Shown piece by piece: positions 43,121-52,140 of a stretch of 64,000 nt of DNA. The notes beneath the pieces are model-generated. The model ran no database searches. It was given only the letters and a program-made list of their open reading frames with translations, and was not told the origin of the DNA. Positions within the stretch are counted from its first letter, which is position 1. Every line of letters starts with the position of its first letter. Origin of the DNA: Simplicispira metamorpha (GTDB lineage Bacteria; Pseudomonadota; Gammaproteobacteria; Burkholderiales; Burkholderiaceae_C); NCBI RefSeq assembly GCF_004341365.1, contig NZ_SLXH01000016.1:27294-91293 (forward strand), read 5' to 3'. Made by a program: the position numbers and the translations under genes.

Positions 43121-44905
43121 GTGAATACTTCTCCATTTCGTTTGCGCGCGCTGTGCGCCTCCCTGGCTTTTTTTGCAATCTCGGCGCCCAGTCTGGTGCA
43201 GGCTGCGTCGCCAGCACCGTTCATCATTGCACCCATGATCGAAGGCCAGGGCTACTGCCAGGCTGGCAAGGCGGCGCCCAAACTGGAGCAGGCACTGGCC
43301 CTCTGTGCCCAGCGCAATGATCCCGGAGTGAAAGAGCTGGCCAACGCCCTGAACGCGCTGGAGCCCGGCGGCGCCAAAGGGGCGGTGCAGGTGGGTTACA
43401 CCGTGGGCATCAACCTGCTGGAGCAACCCGCGCAGGGCGAATTCAACCCCTTTGGTTTTCTGACGACGGCGCTGAGCGCTATCGACCGCCCGGTGGTCAT
43501 TTACCTGTTTGCCAACCACTTTGCAGGCACCACCGCACAGCCTCCGATAGCGGCAGACGCCCTGGCCCGGTTTGCCGACCAGTCGGCGCCGGTAGAAAAA
43601 TACTTCCAGCGCCAGATTGCCCCTATCACCCTGAGTAACCAGCCGGGGTTGAGCATCAACCAGCAGCGGCAAAAAGCCCTGGCCAAGGTGGGCCAGTGGT
43701 ACCGGGGTCTGCCCCAGTCCTCGCGCAACAAAATCATCGCCTTCACCCTGGCGGGCGAGTTGCACCATTTTTACGATGATTTTTCGACCGGCATGGGGCG
43801 CTTTGACAACATCCGCATCACCGATTACAGCCCTGCCGTAGTGCGTGATTTTCAGGGTTGGTTGCGCCAGCGTTACGGCAGCGTGCAGGCGCTGAACCGG
43901 GCACTGGGCGCCGAGTTCCAAGATTTTGCGCAGGTGCAGCCACCGTCCAAAAACCTGCAATCGCAGCGGCTGGCGCATTTCAGCGAGCACTTTGACAGTT
44001 ATGCCCACGGCGTGGTGCCCGTCGAGGGCTGGCTGGAGCGCCTGGCACCGGGGCAGCAGATTCGCGTCTACCTCAACGGGGTGGCGCTGGGCTACGCCGA
44101 ATACGGCCTGAACCGCCAGGATGTGTACGAGGCGGTGCCCGACCTCAAGACGGCGCAGGTGGGTTTTCGTTACCTGCTGGACTTCAGCCAGTTGCCCCGG
44201 GGACAGCACACCTTGCAGGTGAGGGTGGAAGGCCCCAAGGGCTACGAGCTGGCACACACCAGCCTGTCGGTGATGGGCAACAGCCAGGCGGCCATCCAAC
44301 CCATCCCGGGCAGCTTGCCCGCAGGCGTCGGTGTGCCCAAGGGACTGAAGTTTTACCTGGATCGCCCCGCCCAGCAGATGGCGGTGTTCTACAACCCGCT
44401 AGCGCGCGATTGGCTGGACTTCCGCTCGGCGCAGGTCACGCGCGCTTACGAGCACTGGCTGGACGCCAGCGTGGCCGTGGGCCTGCCCGCAGACCGCCTG
44501 TTCAGCCACCAGATCGCTGTGGCCACGGTGGGTGGCTGGAATCCGGTGCTGTTTGCCTCCGATGCCAGTTTGCAAGGCCCGCAGCGCTACAAAAAAGGCA
44601 TCAACGTGTATGGTGGTTCTGCCAGCATGGCGCTGCTGCGGCGCCACTATCTACAGCCCGGTGAAGTCTTTGGCGTGCCCGAGTTCCATACCCAGGCCTG
44701 GAAAGACCCCACGGTGCCCGCCAAGGTGCTGCGCGATTTTCAGCAGGGTGGGGCGCGCTTCATCTCGCCGTACTTTTTGTCCATGGTGCCGGATAAGTAC
44801 CGTGACCAGCCCAACGCGCACGACAAGTTCCGCCTCTCGCCCGGCAATATCGACTTTGGCTCCCACCACCTGTACCGTGCCATGGTCAAGATCGCCCAAC
44901 AGTAA
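43121..44905 (+). CDS. Secreted glycoside-hydrolase-like protein of unknown function
   Basis: A 594-residue protein with a Sec signal peptide (about residues 1-26, ending LVQAAS). The mature protein opens with FIIAPMIEGQGYCQ and contains, near residues 235-266, DYSPAVVRDFQGWLRQRYGS and QALNRALGAEF, which resembles the GH42 beta-galactosidase signature (…F..WL..RYG.. .LN.A.G). A middle beta-domain (about 300-395) and a later TIM-like segment with FGVPEFHTQAWKD and FISPYFLSMVP follow. No catalytic pair can be named with confidence. Start is GTG at 43121; no ATG fits. It lies between cobC and a patatin gene inside the cobalamin cluster, with no known link to B12. Confidence 0.7.
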   Translation: MNTSPFRLRALCASLAFFAISAPSLVQAASPAPFIIAPMIEGQGYCQAGKAAPKLEQALALCAQRNDPGVKELANALNALEPGGAKGAVQVGYTVGINLLEQPAQGEFNPFGFLTTALSAIDRPVVIYLFANHFAGTTAQPPIAADALARFADQSAPVEKYFQRQIAPITLSNQPGLSINQQRQKALAKVGQWYRGLPQSSRNKIIAFTLAGELHHFYDDFSTGMGRFDNIRITDYSPAVVRDFQGWLRQRYGSVQALNRALGAEFQDFAQVQPPSKNLQSQRLAHFSEHFDSYAHGVVPVEGWLERLAPGQQIRVYLNGVALGYAEYGLNRQDVYEAVPDLKTAQVGFRYLLDFSQLPRGQHTLQVRVEGPKGYELAHTSLSVMGNSQAAIQPIPGSLPAGVGVPKGLKFYLDRPAQQMAVFYNPLARDWLDFRSAQVTRAYEHWLDASVAVGLPADRLFSHQIAVATVGGWNPVLFASDASLQGPQRYKKGINVYGGSASMALLRRHYLQPGEVFGVPEFHTQAWKDPTVPAKVLRDFQQGGARFISPYFLSMVPDKYRDQPNAHDKFRLSPGNIDFGSHHLYRAMVKIAQQ

Positions 44906-44954
44906 GCTGCACGGCCCGCCCAGCACCGCAGCCCCACCCAGACAGGAGCCCACT

Positions 44955-45848
44955 TTGCACCCCAAACACCCTCGCATCGGTCTGGCGCTGGGCAGCGGCT
45001 CGGCGCGCGGCTGGGCTCACCTGGGCGTGATCCGGGCGCTGGAGCGCGCGGGCATCGTTCCCGACATCGTGTGCGGCACGTCGATTGGCGCGCTGGTTGG
45101 GGCTGCTTATGCAACCGGCGAGCACGAGCGCTTCGAGCAGTGGGTGCGTGGCCTGACCTGGTCATCCGTGGTTGGTCTGGTGGACTGGAAAATGGGCGGT
45201 GGCCTGATGGCGGGCGGCAAGCTGGCAGCATTTTTCCGCTCGCGCTATGCCGATCCGGGCATAGAGCATTTGCCCAGGCCCTTTGGCTGCGTGGCCACCG
45301 ACCTGGCCAGTGGCCGCGAGGTCTGGCTGCGCGAAGGTTCGGTGATCGATGCTGTGCGCGCCTCCATCGCGCTGCCAGGCCTGTTCACCCCAGCCTTGCA
45401 AGAGGGGCGCCTGTTGGTCGATGGCGGACTGGTCAACCCCGTGCCCGTGTCACTGTGCCGCGCCATGGGCGCCGACATCGTCATTGCGGTGGATTTGAAC
45501 TGGGAGCTGGTGGCACGGCGCAGGCGCCCCGTGAAAGATGTACAGGCCGCCGCAGCCCTGGCCCAAAGCGGCATGATGGAGGCGCTGCTGGCGCGCTTTC
45601 GGCCCGCTGGAGGCCCGCAGGTGCCGCACAACATGCCCTCTTTATTGGGCGTGATGAGCGCCAGCCTCAACATCATGCAGGTGCGCATCACGCAAAGCCG
45701 CCTGGCCGGTGAGCCTGCCGACGCCATGATCCGCCCACGCCTGCCCGATATGGCGGCGATGGACTTCCACCGGGGCGCCGTGGCCATCGAGGCAGGCGAG
45801 CGCGCCACCGAGCTGGCGCTGCCCCTGATCCGCGGGCTGCTGGAATGA
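44955..45848 (+). CDS. Patatin-like phospholipase (RssA-like)
   Basis: A 297-residue serine hydrolase of the patatin family. The oxyanion loop GSGSARGWAHLGVI, the nucleophile motif GTSIGALVG (Ser in GxSxG) and the Asp of DGGLVNPVPV are all intact. It is cytoplasmic, with no signal peptide, and closest in layout to RssA/YchK. The start appears to be TTG at 44955, 8 nt after CAGGAG; longer frames overlap the gene upstream. Role in the B12 cluster is unknown. Confidence 0.9.
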   Translation: MHPKHPRIGLALGSGSARGWAHLGVIRALERAGIVPDIVCGTSIGALVGAAYATGEHERFEQWVRGLTWSSVVGLVDWKMGGGLMAGGKLAAFFRSRYADPGIEHLPRPFGCVATDLASGREVWLREGSVIDAVRASIALPGLFTPALQEGRLLVDGGLVNPVPVSLCRAMGADIVIAVDLNWELVARRRRPVKDVQAAAALAQSGMMEALLARFRPAGGPQVPHNMPSLLGVMSASLNIMQVRITQSRLAGEPADAMIRPRLPDMAAMDFHRGAVAIEAGERATELALPLIRGLLE

Positions 45849-45875
45849 CAGCCCCGCCCTTTGCCTTCTGAACCC

Positions 45876-47474
45876 ATGACCGCCACTGAACCCCTGCATC
45901 CCACCACCCCTGGCCCCGCGCGCTGCGTGATGGTGCTGGGCACCACCAGCGGCGCTGGCAAGAGCTGGCTGACCACCGCGCTGTGCCGCTACTATGCGCG
46001 CCAGGGCCTCAAGGTGGCGCCCTTCAAGGCGCAGAACATGAGCAACAACGCCCGCGTGGTGGTGGCCCCCACGCTGGCCCCTGCGGGTGCTGCGCTGCCC
46101 CCCGGGGGGGCGCACCCCGGCTTCGGCAGCGCGTCCGGCGCCGGGGGGGGCGGCCCGAGCGGCGCGCTGGGCGAGATCGGCAGCGCCCAATACTTTCAGG
46201 CCCTGGCCGCGCGCGCCACGCCCGAGGTGCGCATGAACCCGCTGTTGCTCAAGCCCGAGGCCGACACGCACAGCCAGGTCGTGCTGATGGGACAGGTCAG
46301 CGCAGAACTCACCGCCATGCCCTGGCGCGGCCGCAGCGAGAAAGTCTGGCCGCAGATTGCCGCCGCGCTCGACGCCCTGCGGGCCGAGAACGACGTGGTC
46401 GTCATCGAGGGCGCGGGATCGCCCGCCGAGATCAACCTGCACGCCAGCGACATCGTCAACATGCGCGTGGCCCGCCATGTGGGCGCACGCTGCCTGCTGG
46501 TGACCGACATCGACCGGGGTGGCGCCTTTGCCCACCTGTACGGTACCTGGGCGCTGCTGCCCCAAGACGAACGTGCGCTGATCCATGGCTTTGTGCTCAA
46601 CAAGTTCCGGGGCGACGCGGCCTTGCTGGCGCCCGCGCCGCAGATGCTGCAAGAGCTGACCGGCGTGCCCACCGTGGCCACGTTGCCCATGTGGTGGCAG
46701 CATGGTCTGCCAGAGGAAGACGGCATTTTTGACGACCGCAGCGTGGCCGCTGGCGTGGTGTGCAAAACCGTGGCCGTCATCGCCTACCCGCGCATCAGCA
46801 ACCTCGACGAGTTCCAGCCGCTCAAGAACGTGCCCGGCCTGCGCCTGCTGTGGGCGCGCAGCCCCGCCGACCTGGGGGGGCTGCAACCCGGCGATTGGGT
46901 GGTGCTGCCCGGCTCCAAGGCCACGGCGGCCGATTTGGCCTGGCTGCGCGCGCAGGGACTCGACAGCGCCGTTGCCGCGCACGCAGGCCGGGGCGGTGCC
47001 GTGCTGGGTATTTGCGGTGGCCTGCAAATGCTGGGCGAGGCGCTGATTGACCCCGATGGCATCGACGGCAACGGCCCCGGTCTGGGCTTGCTGCCGCTGG
47101 TCACGGTGTTCGAGAGCGCCAAAACCGTGCGCCACACGCAGGCGTGCTTTGGCGATGTGTTGGCCGGGCCGTGGGCGGGGCTGTCAGGCACCACGGTGTC
47201 TGGCTACGAAATCCACCATGGCCAGACCGCCCAGCACCCGGCCATGGCCGCCAAGGGCGATGTGGCCCGCGAGGTGTTGCCGGGGCTGGCCTGGCAGAAC
47301 CCGGCGGGCAATGTGCTGGGCCTGTACCTGCACGGCCTGCTGGAAGACCCCGCCGCGCTGCAAGCCCTGTTCGGCGCCGCCGTGCCCACGCTGGAGAGCG
47401 TGTTCGAGGGGATGGCCGACTATGTGGCGCGCCACTTCCAGGCGGGGGTGCTGGACGCGCTGGTGGCGGATTAA
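45876..47474 (+). CDS. cobQ: Cobyric acid synthase
   Basis: A 532-residue glutamine-dependent amidotransferase that amidates the b, d, e and g side chains of adenosylcobyrinate a,c-diamide. P-loop LGTTSGAGKSWLTTALCRYY, KPEADTHSQVVLMG and VTDIDRGGAFAHLYGTW mark the N-terminal part; the glutaminase nucleophile is Cys380 in LGICGGLQMLG, with a SGYEIHHGQT histidine region later. Residues about 62-98, between NMSNNARV and GEIGSAQY, are a Gly/Ala/Pro-rich insertion encoded by a very GC-rich, palindromic DNA segment absent from ordinary CobQ. Confidence 0.95.
   Translation: MTATEPLHPTTPGPARCVMVLGTTSGAGKSWLTTALCRYYARQGLKVAPFKAQNMSNNARVVVAPTLAPAGAALPPGGAHPGFGSASGAGGGGPSGALGEIGSAQYFQALAARATPEVRMNPLLLKPEADTHSQVVLMGQVSAELTAMPWRGRSEKVWPQIAAALDALRAENDVVVIEGAGSPAEINLHASDIVNMRVARHVGARCLLVTDIDRGGAFAHLYGTWALLPQDERALIHGFVLNKFRGDAALLAPAPQMLQELTGVPTVATLPMWWQHGLPEEDGIFDDRSVAAGVVCKTVAVIAYPRISNLDEFQPLKNVPGLRLLWARSPADLGGLQPGDWVVLPGSKATAADLAWLRAQGLDSAVAAHAGRGGAVLGICGGLQMLGEALIDPDGIDGNGPGLGLLPLVTVFESAKTVRHTQACFGDVLAGPWAGLSGTTVSGYEIHHGQTAQHPAMAAKGDVAREVLPGLAWQNPAGNVLGLYLHGLLEDPAALQALFGAAVPTLESVFEGMADYVARHFQAGVLDALVAD
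46059..46169 (+). repeat. GC-rich in-frame insertion inside cobQ
   Basis: The segment contains CCCCCCGGGGGGG at 46098-46110 and a second G8 run at 46143-46150 flanked by GGCGC-type arms. It encodes a low-complexity Gly/Ala/Pro stretch that interrupts a conserved part of CobQ. It looks like a GC-rich hairpin element read in frame; membership of a repeat family is inferred since only one copy is in the window. Confidence 0.5.
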
Positions 47475-47538
47475 AACAAACCACCCTCCTGGCCAGGGTA
47501 TGCAAAGGCGGCGGGCAACCCCCAGTGCTGTGCGCCGC

Positions 47539-48237
47539 CTACGGCTTGCCGTCCATGGCGATATACCCGGCAAATGCGTAGCCCACGCTGCGCACGGTTT
47601 CCACCGGTAGTTCGGCGGCAGTGGCTGTTTTGACCTTGCTGCGCAGCCGCCGAAAAATGATTTCCATGCGGCGCGGGTCGTAGAGGTCAGGCGACTGGCC
47701 CAGGCATTCGACCAAGCGGTCCCGCTGAACGGCTGTGCCTGGCACGCCAGCAAGGCAGCTCAGCAAGCTCATTTCAATATGGGTCAATTTGACGACCTGG
47801 CCCGTCGGCGCCGTCAGTGTCCAGGCGGTGGCATTGAGGTGCCACACGGGTGACTGGGCCTTGCCTGCCTTGCGCAGCAAATTGGCCACTAGTGCGCTCA
47901 TTTCCTCCAGTGCTACGGGTTTGACCAGATAAGCATGGGCGCCTGCCCGCACACCAGCCACGCGGTCGCTGCCCGTGCTGCGGGCAGTGCTGATCAGAAC
48001 GATCTTGTCGAGCAGGTCGGTTCTGCTTTGGAGCCAGTGCAGGCCATCACCGTCAGGCAATCCGAGGTCGAGCAGGAGGACATCAAAGCCATGCGTCAGC
48101 ATCCAGTGCTCGGCGGCCCGCAGACCGCGCACGCCATCGGCTGCATAGCCGTCCATGTTGAAAAACTCGACCATGGCTTCGCGCAGGTCGGTTTCGTCTT
48201 CTACGACCAGAATTCTGGCTTTGCTGTTGCTGTGCAC
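47539..48237 (-). CDS. DNA-binding response regulator
   Basis: A 232-residue two-component regulator: receiver domain with ILVVEDETDL (acidic pocket), DVLLLDLGLPDGDG (phospho-acceptor Asp), ISTARS and YLVKPV (Lys), then a C-terminal winged-helix domain resembling OmpR (EMSLLSCLAGVPGTAVQRD, PRRMEIIFRRLRSKV). The start is GTG at 48237, 9 nt after AGGA; no ATG is available. It overlaps the 3' end of the kinase gene by 37 nt, so the two are translationally coupled. Confidence 0.88.
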   Translation of the reverse strand: MHSNSKARILVVEDETDLREAMVEFFNMDGYAADGVRGLRAAEHWMLTHGFDVLLLDLGLPDGDGLHWLQSRTDLLDKIVLISTARSTGSDRVAGVRAGAHAYLVKPVALEEMSALVANLLRKAGKAQSPVWHLNATAWTLTAPTGQVVKLTHIEMSLLSCLAGVPGTAVQRDRLVECLGQSPDLYDPRRMEIIFRRLRSKVKTATAAELPVETVRSVGYAFAGYIAMDGKP

Positions 48238-50258
48238 GTTGATGGTTCCTGCGCTGCCGTGGGTTCGTGCGGCAACCAAATACAGAAGCGGCTGCCCTGG
48301 CCCAGGGTGCTGGCCAGCTCGATCTCGCCCATGTGTGCTTCCACAATGCGTTTGACGAGGTTCAAGCCCAAGCCCATGCCGTTGACTGGCCCTTCCGGCG
48401 CCACCCGGTAGAAGGCTTCGAATACCTTTTGCTGCTGATCGTCCGCGATGCCTGCCCCTTCATCGGCAACGGCAATCCCCACTTGCCCGGGGCGGCGGTG
48501 GATACTGATGCTGACCACCGTGCCAATGGGCGAGTATTTGCACGCATTTTCAAGCAAGTTGCCCAGCGCATTGGCCAAAAGCCCCGGGTCGGCCCAAATG
48601 GTGTGCATGCCACCTGCCAACTCCAGCCGTATCTGGTGGTCGGTAGCGAGTGCGTTGTCTTCCATCCACTGGCGCAGCCACTGGCACAGATCAATCGGCT
48701 CTTTGTGGATGGTTTCCAGGCTGCCCTCCAGCCGCCCTTTGCGCAGCCATTGTTCAAACAAGGCATCCAGGCGCTTGAGCGCGGCCAGCATGACCCGCGA
48801 ACGCTGCTCCCAGCGGGGCGTGCCCAGCTCGGCCTCTTTGCGCAAAAGGCTGAGTTGACCACTCACGATGGCCAGGGGGTTGCGAAACTCATGCGAAATC
48901 AATGACCCGAAGCGCACGTACTGGGCCAGCGTTTCTTTCTGGCTGGTCAGGGCTTCGCTCAGTGCGTGGGTTCGTTGGGCCACGGTTCTTTCGAGCCGTT
49001 CTTCTGAGCGGTGCAGCATGTCGTTGGACTTTTTCTGCGTGGCCAGTGCTGCACTCAATGACTGCTGCATTCGTTCGCGCTCTGTGTGCATGCTGTCTGC
49101 CAGCGCCAGAGAAAACAGCAGCATCTCAATGGCTGAAGCGATTTGCAGCGCATAGGCGGTCAGGCCGTTCGTAGGCAGGTAGCCAAAGGCACGCAGGGCA
49201 GCGACCAGTCCCCCCAGCGAAAGGGCAAACCAGGCGAGCAGAAAAAACCGCACCTCCCGCTCTCCTGATGCCCACGCTTTGGCGCAAGCGACCAGGATGA
49301 TGAACACCGTCAAGACCGTCAGTGAAGCAAATAGCCGGTTCAGCAGGCTGACTGCCGTGGTCGACCCCATGGAGGCGATCAGTCCGGCGCAGATGAGCAA
49401 GCACACCACCGCACTGGACAGTAAAAGCTTGTCCACCACCTTGAAGCGGCTGCGGGTTTTGAGAAACACGCGTGCAAACTCGGCAGCAAAGACCGTGGCC
49501 AGGCACAACAGCGCACCTTGGGCTATTTCATCAAAACGCGGGGAGTCGGGCCACAACACCAGCCGCCCCAATCCGTTGCCCGCGTAGATGCCCATCCCGA
49601 AGGTGGCTACGTAGCCCGAATACAAGAGCAAGCGCACATCGCGCAGCCCGGCAAAAAGGAACAAGTTGTACAGCAGCAGTGCCAATACGCTGCCGTAATA
49701 CAGGTATTGCAGCGCCAGGTCGCGGTGTTCTTTTTGTGCAAATGCTGCGGCTTCGTGCAAGCGCACAGGCACCGTGAGTGCGTAGCTGGAGGTGGCACTG
49801 ATATAAAAATCCGCCGGGGTTTCTTCCAGGTCCAGCGGAAAAACAAAATAGCGGTGAAAGTAGGGCCGACTGGCCAATGGGAACAGGCTGCCCGTGTGGA
49901 CTGCAGGCTGGCCAGGGGCATAAAACGATAGCGACGTCAGATTGCCGTAGGGCACTTCCAGAAGCCAGTGGTTGGGGGTGTCGGTGGTGCGCTGCAACCG
50001 AAACCTGAGCCAATAGGTGGAGGCGCTCATGCCGACATTGAAGTCTTCGCCATTGGTTGACTGCGGCTGGAATCGTGCAGCCATTTCTGGCGCTGACACC
50101 TCCTCCCAAGAGAGTGCATGTGTGGGGTCTTCAAGCACCTCCACCAACGGCGACACGCTGACGTTGGTGGCCGCCACCGCGATTTCCAGTGCCCATGCCT
50201 GGCTGCCAAGGCACGCACAGATCCAAAGCAGAAGCTGCGCTAGCTTTTTGATCTCCAT
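48201..50258 (-). CDS. 7TMR-DISM sensor histidine kinase
   Basis: A 685-residue membrane kinase. Signal peptide, an extracellular jelly-roll domain (7TMR-DISMED2, about residues 30-165, with TYWLRFRLQ and a PYFHRYFVFPLD segment), seven membrane helices (about 180-390), a short coiled coil, then a HisKA domain with His456 in SLISHEFRNPLAIVSGQ and a HATPase domain (NLLENACKYSP, VADEGAGI, GMGLGLNLVKRIVEAHMG). The DISMED2 domain is thought to bind carbohydrate-like ligands. It is paired with the overlapping response regulator gene and divergent from an esterase/TAXI/beta-helix set. Confidence 0.92.
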   Translation of the reverse strand: MEIKKLAQLLLWICACLGSQAWALEIAVAATNVSVSPLVEVLEDPTHALSWEEVSAPEMAARFQPQSTNGEDFNVGMSASTYWLRFRLQRTTDTPNHWLLEVPYGNLTSLSFYAPGQPAVHTGSLFPLASRPYFHRYFVFPLDLEETPADFYISATSSYALTVPVRLHEAAAFAQKEHRDLALQYLYYGSVLALLLYNLFLFAGLRDVRLLLYSGYVATFGMGIYAGNGLGRLVLWPDSPRFDEIAQGALLCLATVFAAEFARVFLKTRSRFKVVDKLLLSSAVVCLLICAGLIASMGSTTAVSLLNRLFASLTVLTVFIILVACAKAWASGEREVRFFLLAWFALSLGGLVAALRAFGYLPTNGLTAYALQIASAIEMLLFSLALADSMHTERERMQQSLSAALATQKKSNDMLHRSEERLERTVAQRTHALSEALTSQKETLAQYVRFGSLISHEFRNPLAIVSGQLSLLRKEAELGTPRWEQRSRVMLAALKRLDALFEQWLRKGRLEGSLETIHKEPIDLCQWLRQWMEDNALATDHQIRLELAGGMHTIWADPGLLANALGNLLENACKYSPIGTVVSISIHRRPGQVGIAVADEGAGIADDQQQKVFEAFYRVAPEGPVNGMGLGLNLVKRIVEAHMGEIELASTLGQGSRFCIWLPHEPTAAQEPSTCTATAKPEFWS

Positions 50259-50289
50259 GGGCGTATTCAGTCCTGTCGGAATATGTCGG

Positions 50290-50360
50290 AACTCGTCGAG
50301 TTACAGCCTTGTTACCGGTAGAGCCGCTTTCTAGACTCACCCCCACCGGACACCGTGTCC
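50290..50360. promoter_or_regulatory. Two short palindromes in the divergent kinase/esterase promoter region
   Basis: AACTCGTCGAGTT at 50290-50302 and GGACACCGTGTCC at 50348-50360 are both perfect 13-bp palindromes around one central base. They lie in the 122-nt gap between the kinase gene and the esterase gene and are candidate operators; the sequence motifs are visible, the role is inferred. Confidence 0.5.
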
Positions 50361-50380
50361 CCGCAGCAGAACCCCGCGCC

Positions 50381-52093
50381 ATGCCGAAAACTTTATCAGA
50401 AGCCAGCCAACACGCTGTGCGTGCTCCGTCGCCATCTTGTTCGTCCCTGCACGCCAGATTTCTGGTGGCAATGGCCATGGGTTTTACGGCCTTGGCCGCT
50501 TGCGCCGCAGTCGATAGCGGCCCCACAGTTGCAACGGAGTATGGAGCGGTTCAAGGCGCGGTGCGCCACGGTGTGCGTGAGTTTCGCGGCATCCCGTTTG
50601 CAGCAGCCCCTGTCGGCGCATTGCGTTGGGTCATGCCCCAGCCTCCACAGGCTTGGACAGAGCGCAGTGCCGTCAATTTTGGACCCAGCTGCGCACAGCA
50701 AAAGCGGTTTGATCTGACCCAGGAAAGCAATGCCGAAGACTGCCTGAGCCTCAATGTCAGTGCGCCGCTGGATGCCAGGCCGGGGGAGAAGCTGCCGGTG
50801 TTTTTCTGGATTCACGGGGGGGCTTTTGTGGGTGGTTCGTCCAGCCTGTATCGACTGGACAAGCTCGCCCGCGAGGGCCGGATGGTGGTGGTGTCGGCCA
50901 ACTATCGGTTGGGCGTGTTCGGATTCATGCCCCATCCCGCATTCGACGCGGCAAGCAACGGCACTTTGGGGTTGGAGGATCAACGCTTTGCACTGTCATG
51001 GGTGCAGCGCAACATCGCCGCCTTTGGTGGCGATGTTGGCAACGTCACCATTGCGGGGGAGTCCGCTGGCGCAGGCTCTATTTGCCAACATCTGATCAGC
51101 CCCGAGCGCGTCAGTGGCTTGTTTCACAAGGCCATTGTCATCAGCGGTGGGTGCTTGCAGGCAATGCCTACCGTGCAACAAGCCTTGACCGGGCTGGATG
51201 CGGAGCCACCCACCTGGAAGAAAGTGGCGCGGTCCGTCGGGTGCGACACCGATACCGCCCCTGCCAGTGCCGCCGCACTGGAGTGCATGCGCAGCAAAAG
51301 TGTTGACGAGCTGCTGACTGCCCAAGGTGCAGCCAGCCACGGGATCATGGCATTCGGCCCCAGCACCGGCAACGCCACGGTGCCGCGGTCTGCCGCCGAT
51401 GCGGTTGCTTCTGGCGCGCTGGCCCGTGTTCCGCTCATGATGGGTGGTGCGCGCGATGAGCTTCGGTTGTATGTGGCCTACACCACGCTGTTTCCACCCA
51501 AAGAGCAGCGTTTCGATGTCGATACGCTCAAGAAAGTCTGGCTGCCCGCTTTCTATGGCCCCAAAGCATCCACCTACGACGCCATCATTGCCGAGTACGG
51601 TGCAGCCAACGGCTTTGACGGTGCAAAGATGGGCTCCATGGCGTCTGATTTTTCACCATTGGTGGGTATCAACCATTGTCTTTACCTCAAAACAGCCCAG
51701 GCGTTTTCTCCCTGGGTGCCAGCGATTTACCAGTTTGAATTTGCAGACCCGAATGCACCTGTGCTGGGCATAGGTATTGCCAAGGGAATGGACCCCGGAT
51801 TTGCACTGGGTGCGGTTCACTCTTCGGAACTCAATTATTTGTTTCCCAACCTGTCTAACACGGCGGCGATAGATGGGCCGGATCTCTCTCTTGCCTCGCA
51901 GCAACTTGCTGACCACATGGTGCTGTATTGGTCTGGGTTTGCACGGACAGGTTCGCCAGAGGCTGCCCCGCTGCCTGCCTGGCCTCGGTATAGCGGCGGC
52001 GCAACTGTGCAGCAGTTGGCGCCTGGAGATATTCGGCCTTATGACGCTTATGCCCAACACCGGTGTGCATTTTGGTCTCGGATGTACCCATAA
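50381..52093 (+). CDS. Type B carboxylesterase, probable lipoprotein
   Basis: A 570-residue alpha/beta hydrolase. The N-terminus has a lipoprotein-like signal (FTALAAC, Cys near residue 41). Family marks: EDCLSLNVSAP, the oxyanion FFWIHGGAFVGGSS, the nucleophile GESAGAGS and the catalytic His region GAVHSSELNYLF. Substrate unknown; such enzymes cleave carboxylic esters. It is the first gene of a plus-strand set with the TAXI-like and beta-helix genes. A shorter upstream in-frame start at 50309 is less likely. Confidence 0.9.
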   Translation: MPKTLSEASQHAVRAPSPSCSSLHARFLVAMAMGFTALAACAAVDSGPTVATEYGAVQGAVRHGVREFRGIPFAAAPVGALRWVMPQPPQAWTERSAVNFGPSCAQQKRFDLTQESNAEDCLSLNVSAPLDARPGEKLPVFFWIHGGAFVGGSSSLYRLDKLAREGRMVVVSANYRLGVFGFMPHPAFDAASNGTLGLEDQRFALSWVQRNIAAFGGDVGNVTIAGESAGAGSICQHLISPERVSGLFHKAIVISGGCLQAMPTVQQALTGLDAEPPTWKKVARSVGCDTDTAPASAAALECMRSKSVDELLTAQGAASHGIMAFGPSTGNATVPRSAADAVASGALARVPLMMGGARDELRLYVAYTTLFPPKEQRFDVDTLKKVWLPAFYGPKASTYDAIIAEYGAANGFDGAKMGSMASDFSPLVGINHCLYLKTAQAFSPWVPAIYQFEFADPNAPVLGIGIAKGMDPGFALGAVHSSELNYLFPNLSNTAAIDGPDLSLASQQLADHMVLYWSGFARTGSPEAAPLPAWPRYSGGATVQQLAPGDIRPYDAYAQHRCAFWSRMYP

Positions 52094-52140
52094 GCCAACA
52101 AATGTGCAATTGCGGCAATTTTTACCGTTAGCTATCCACC

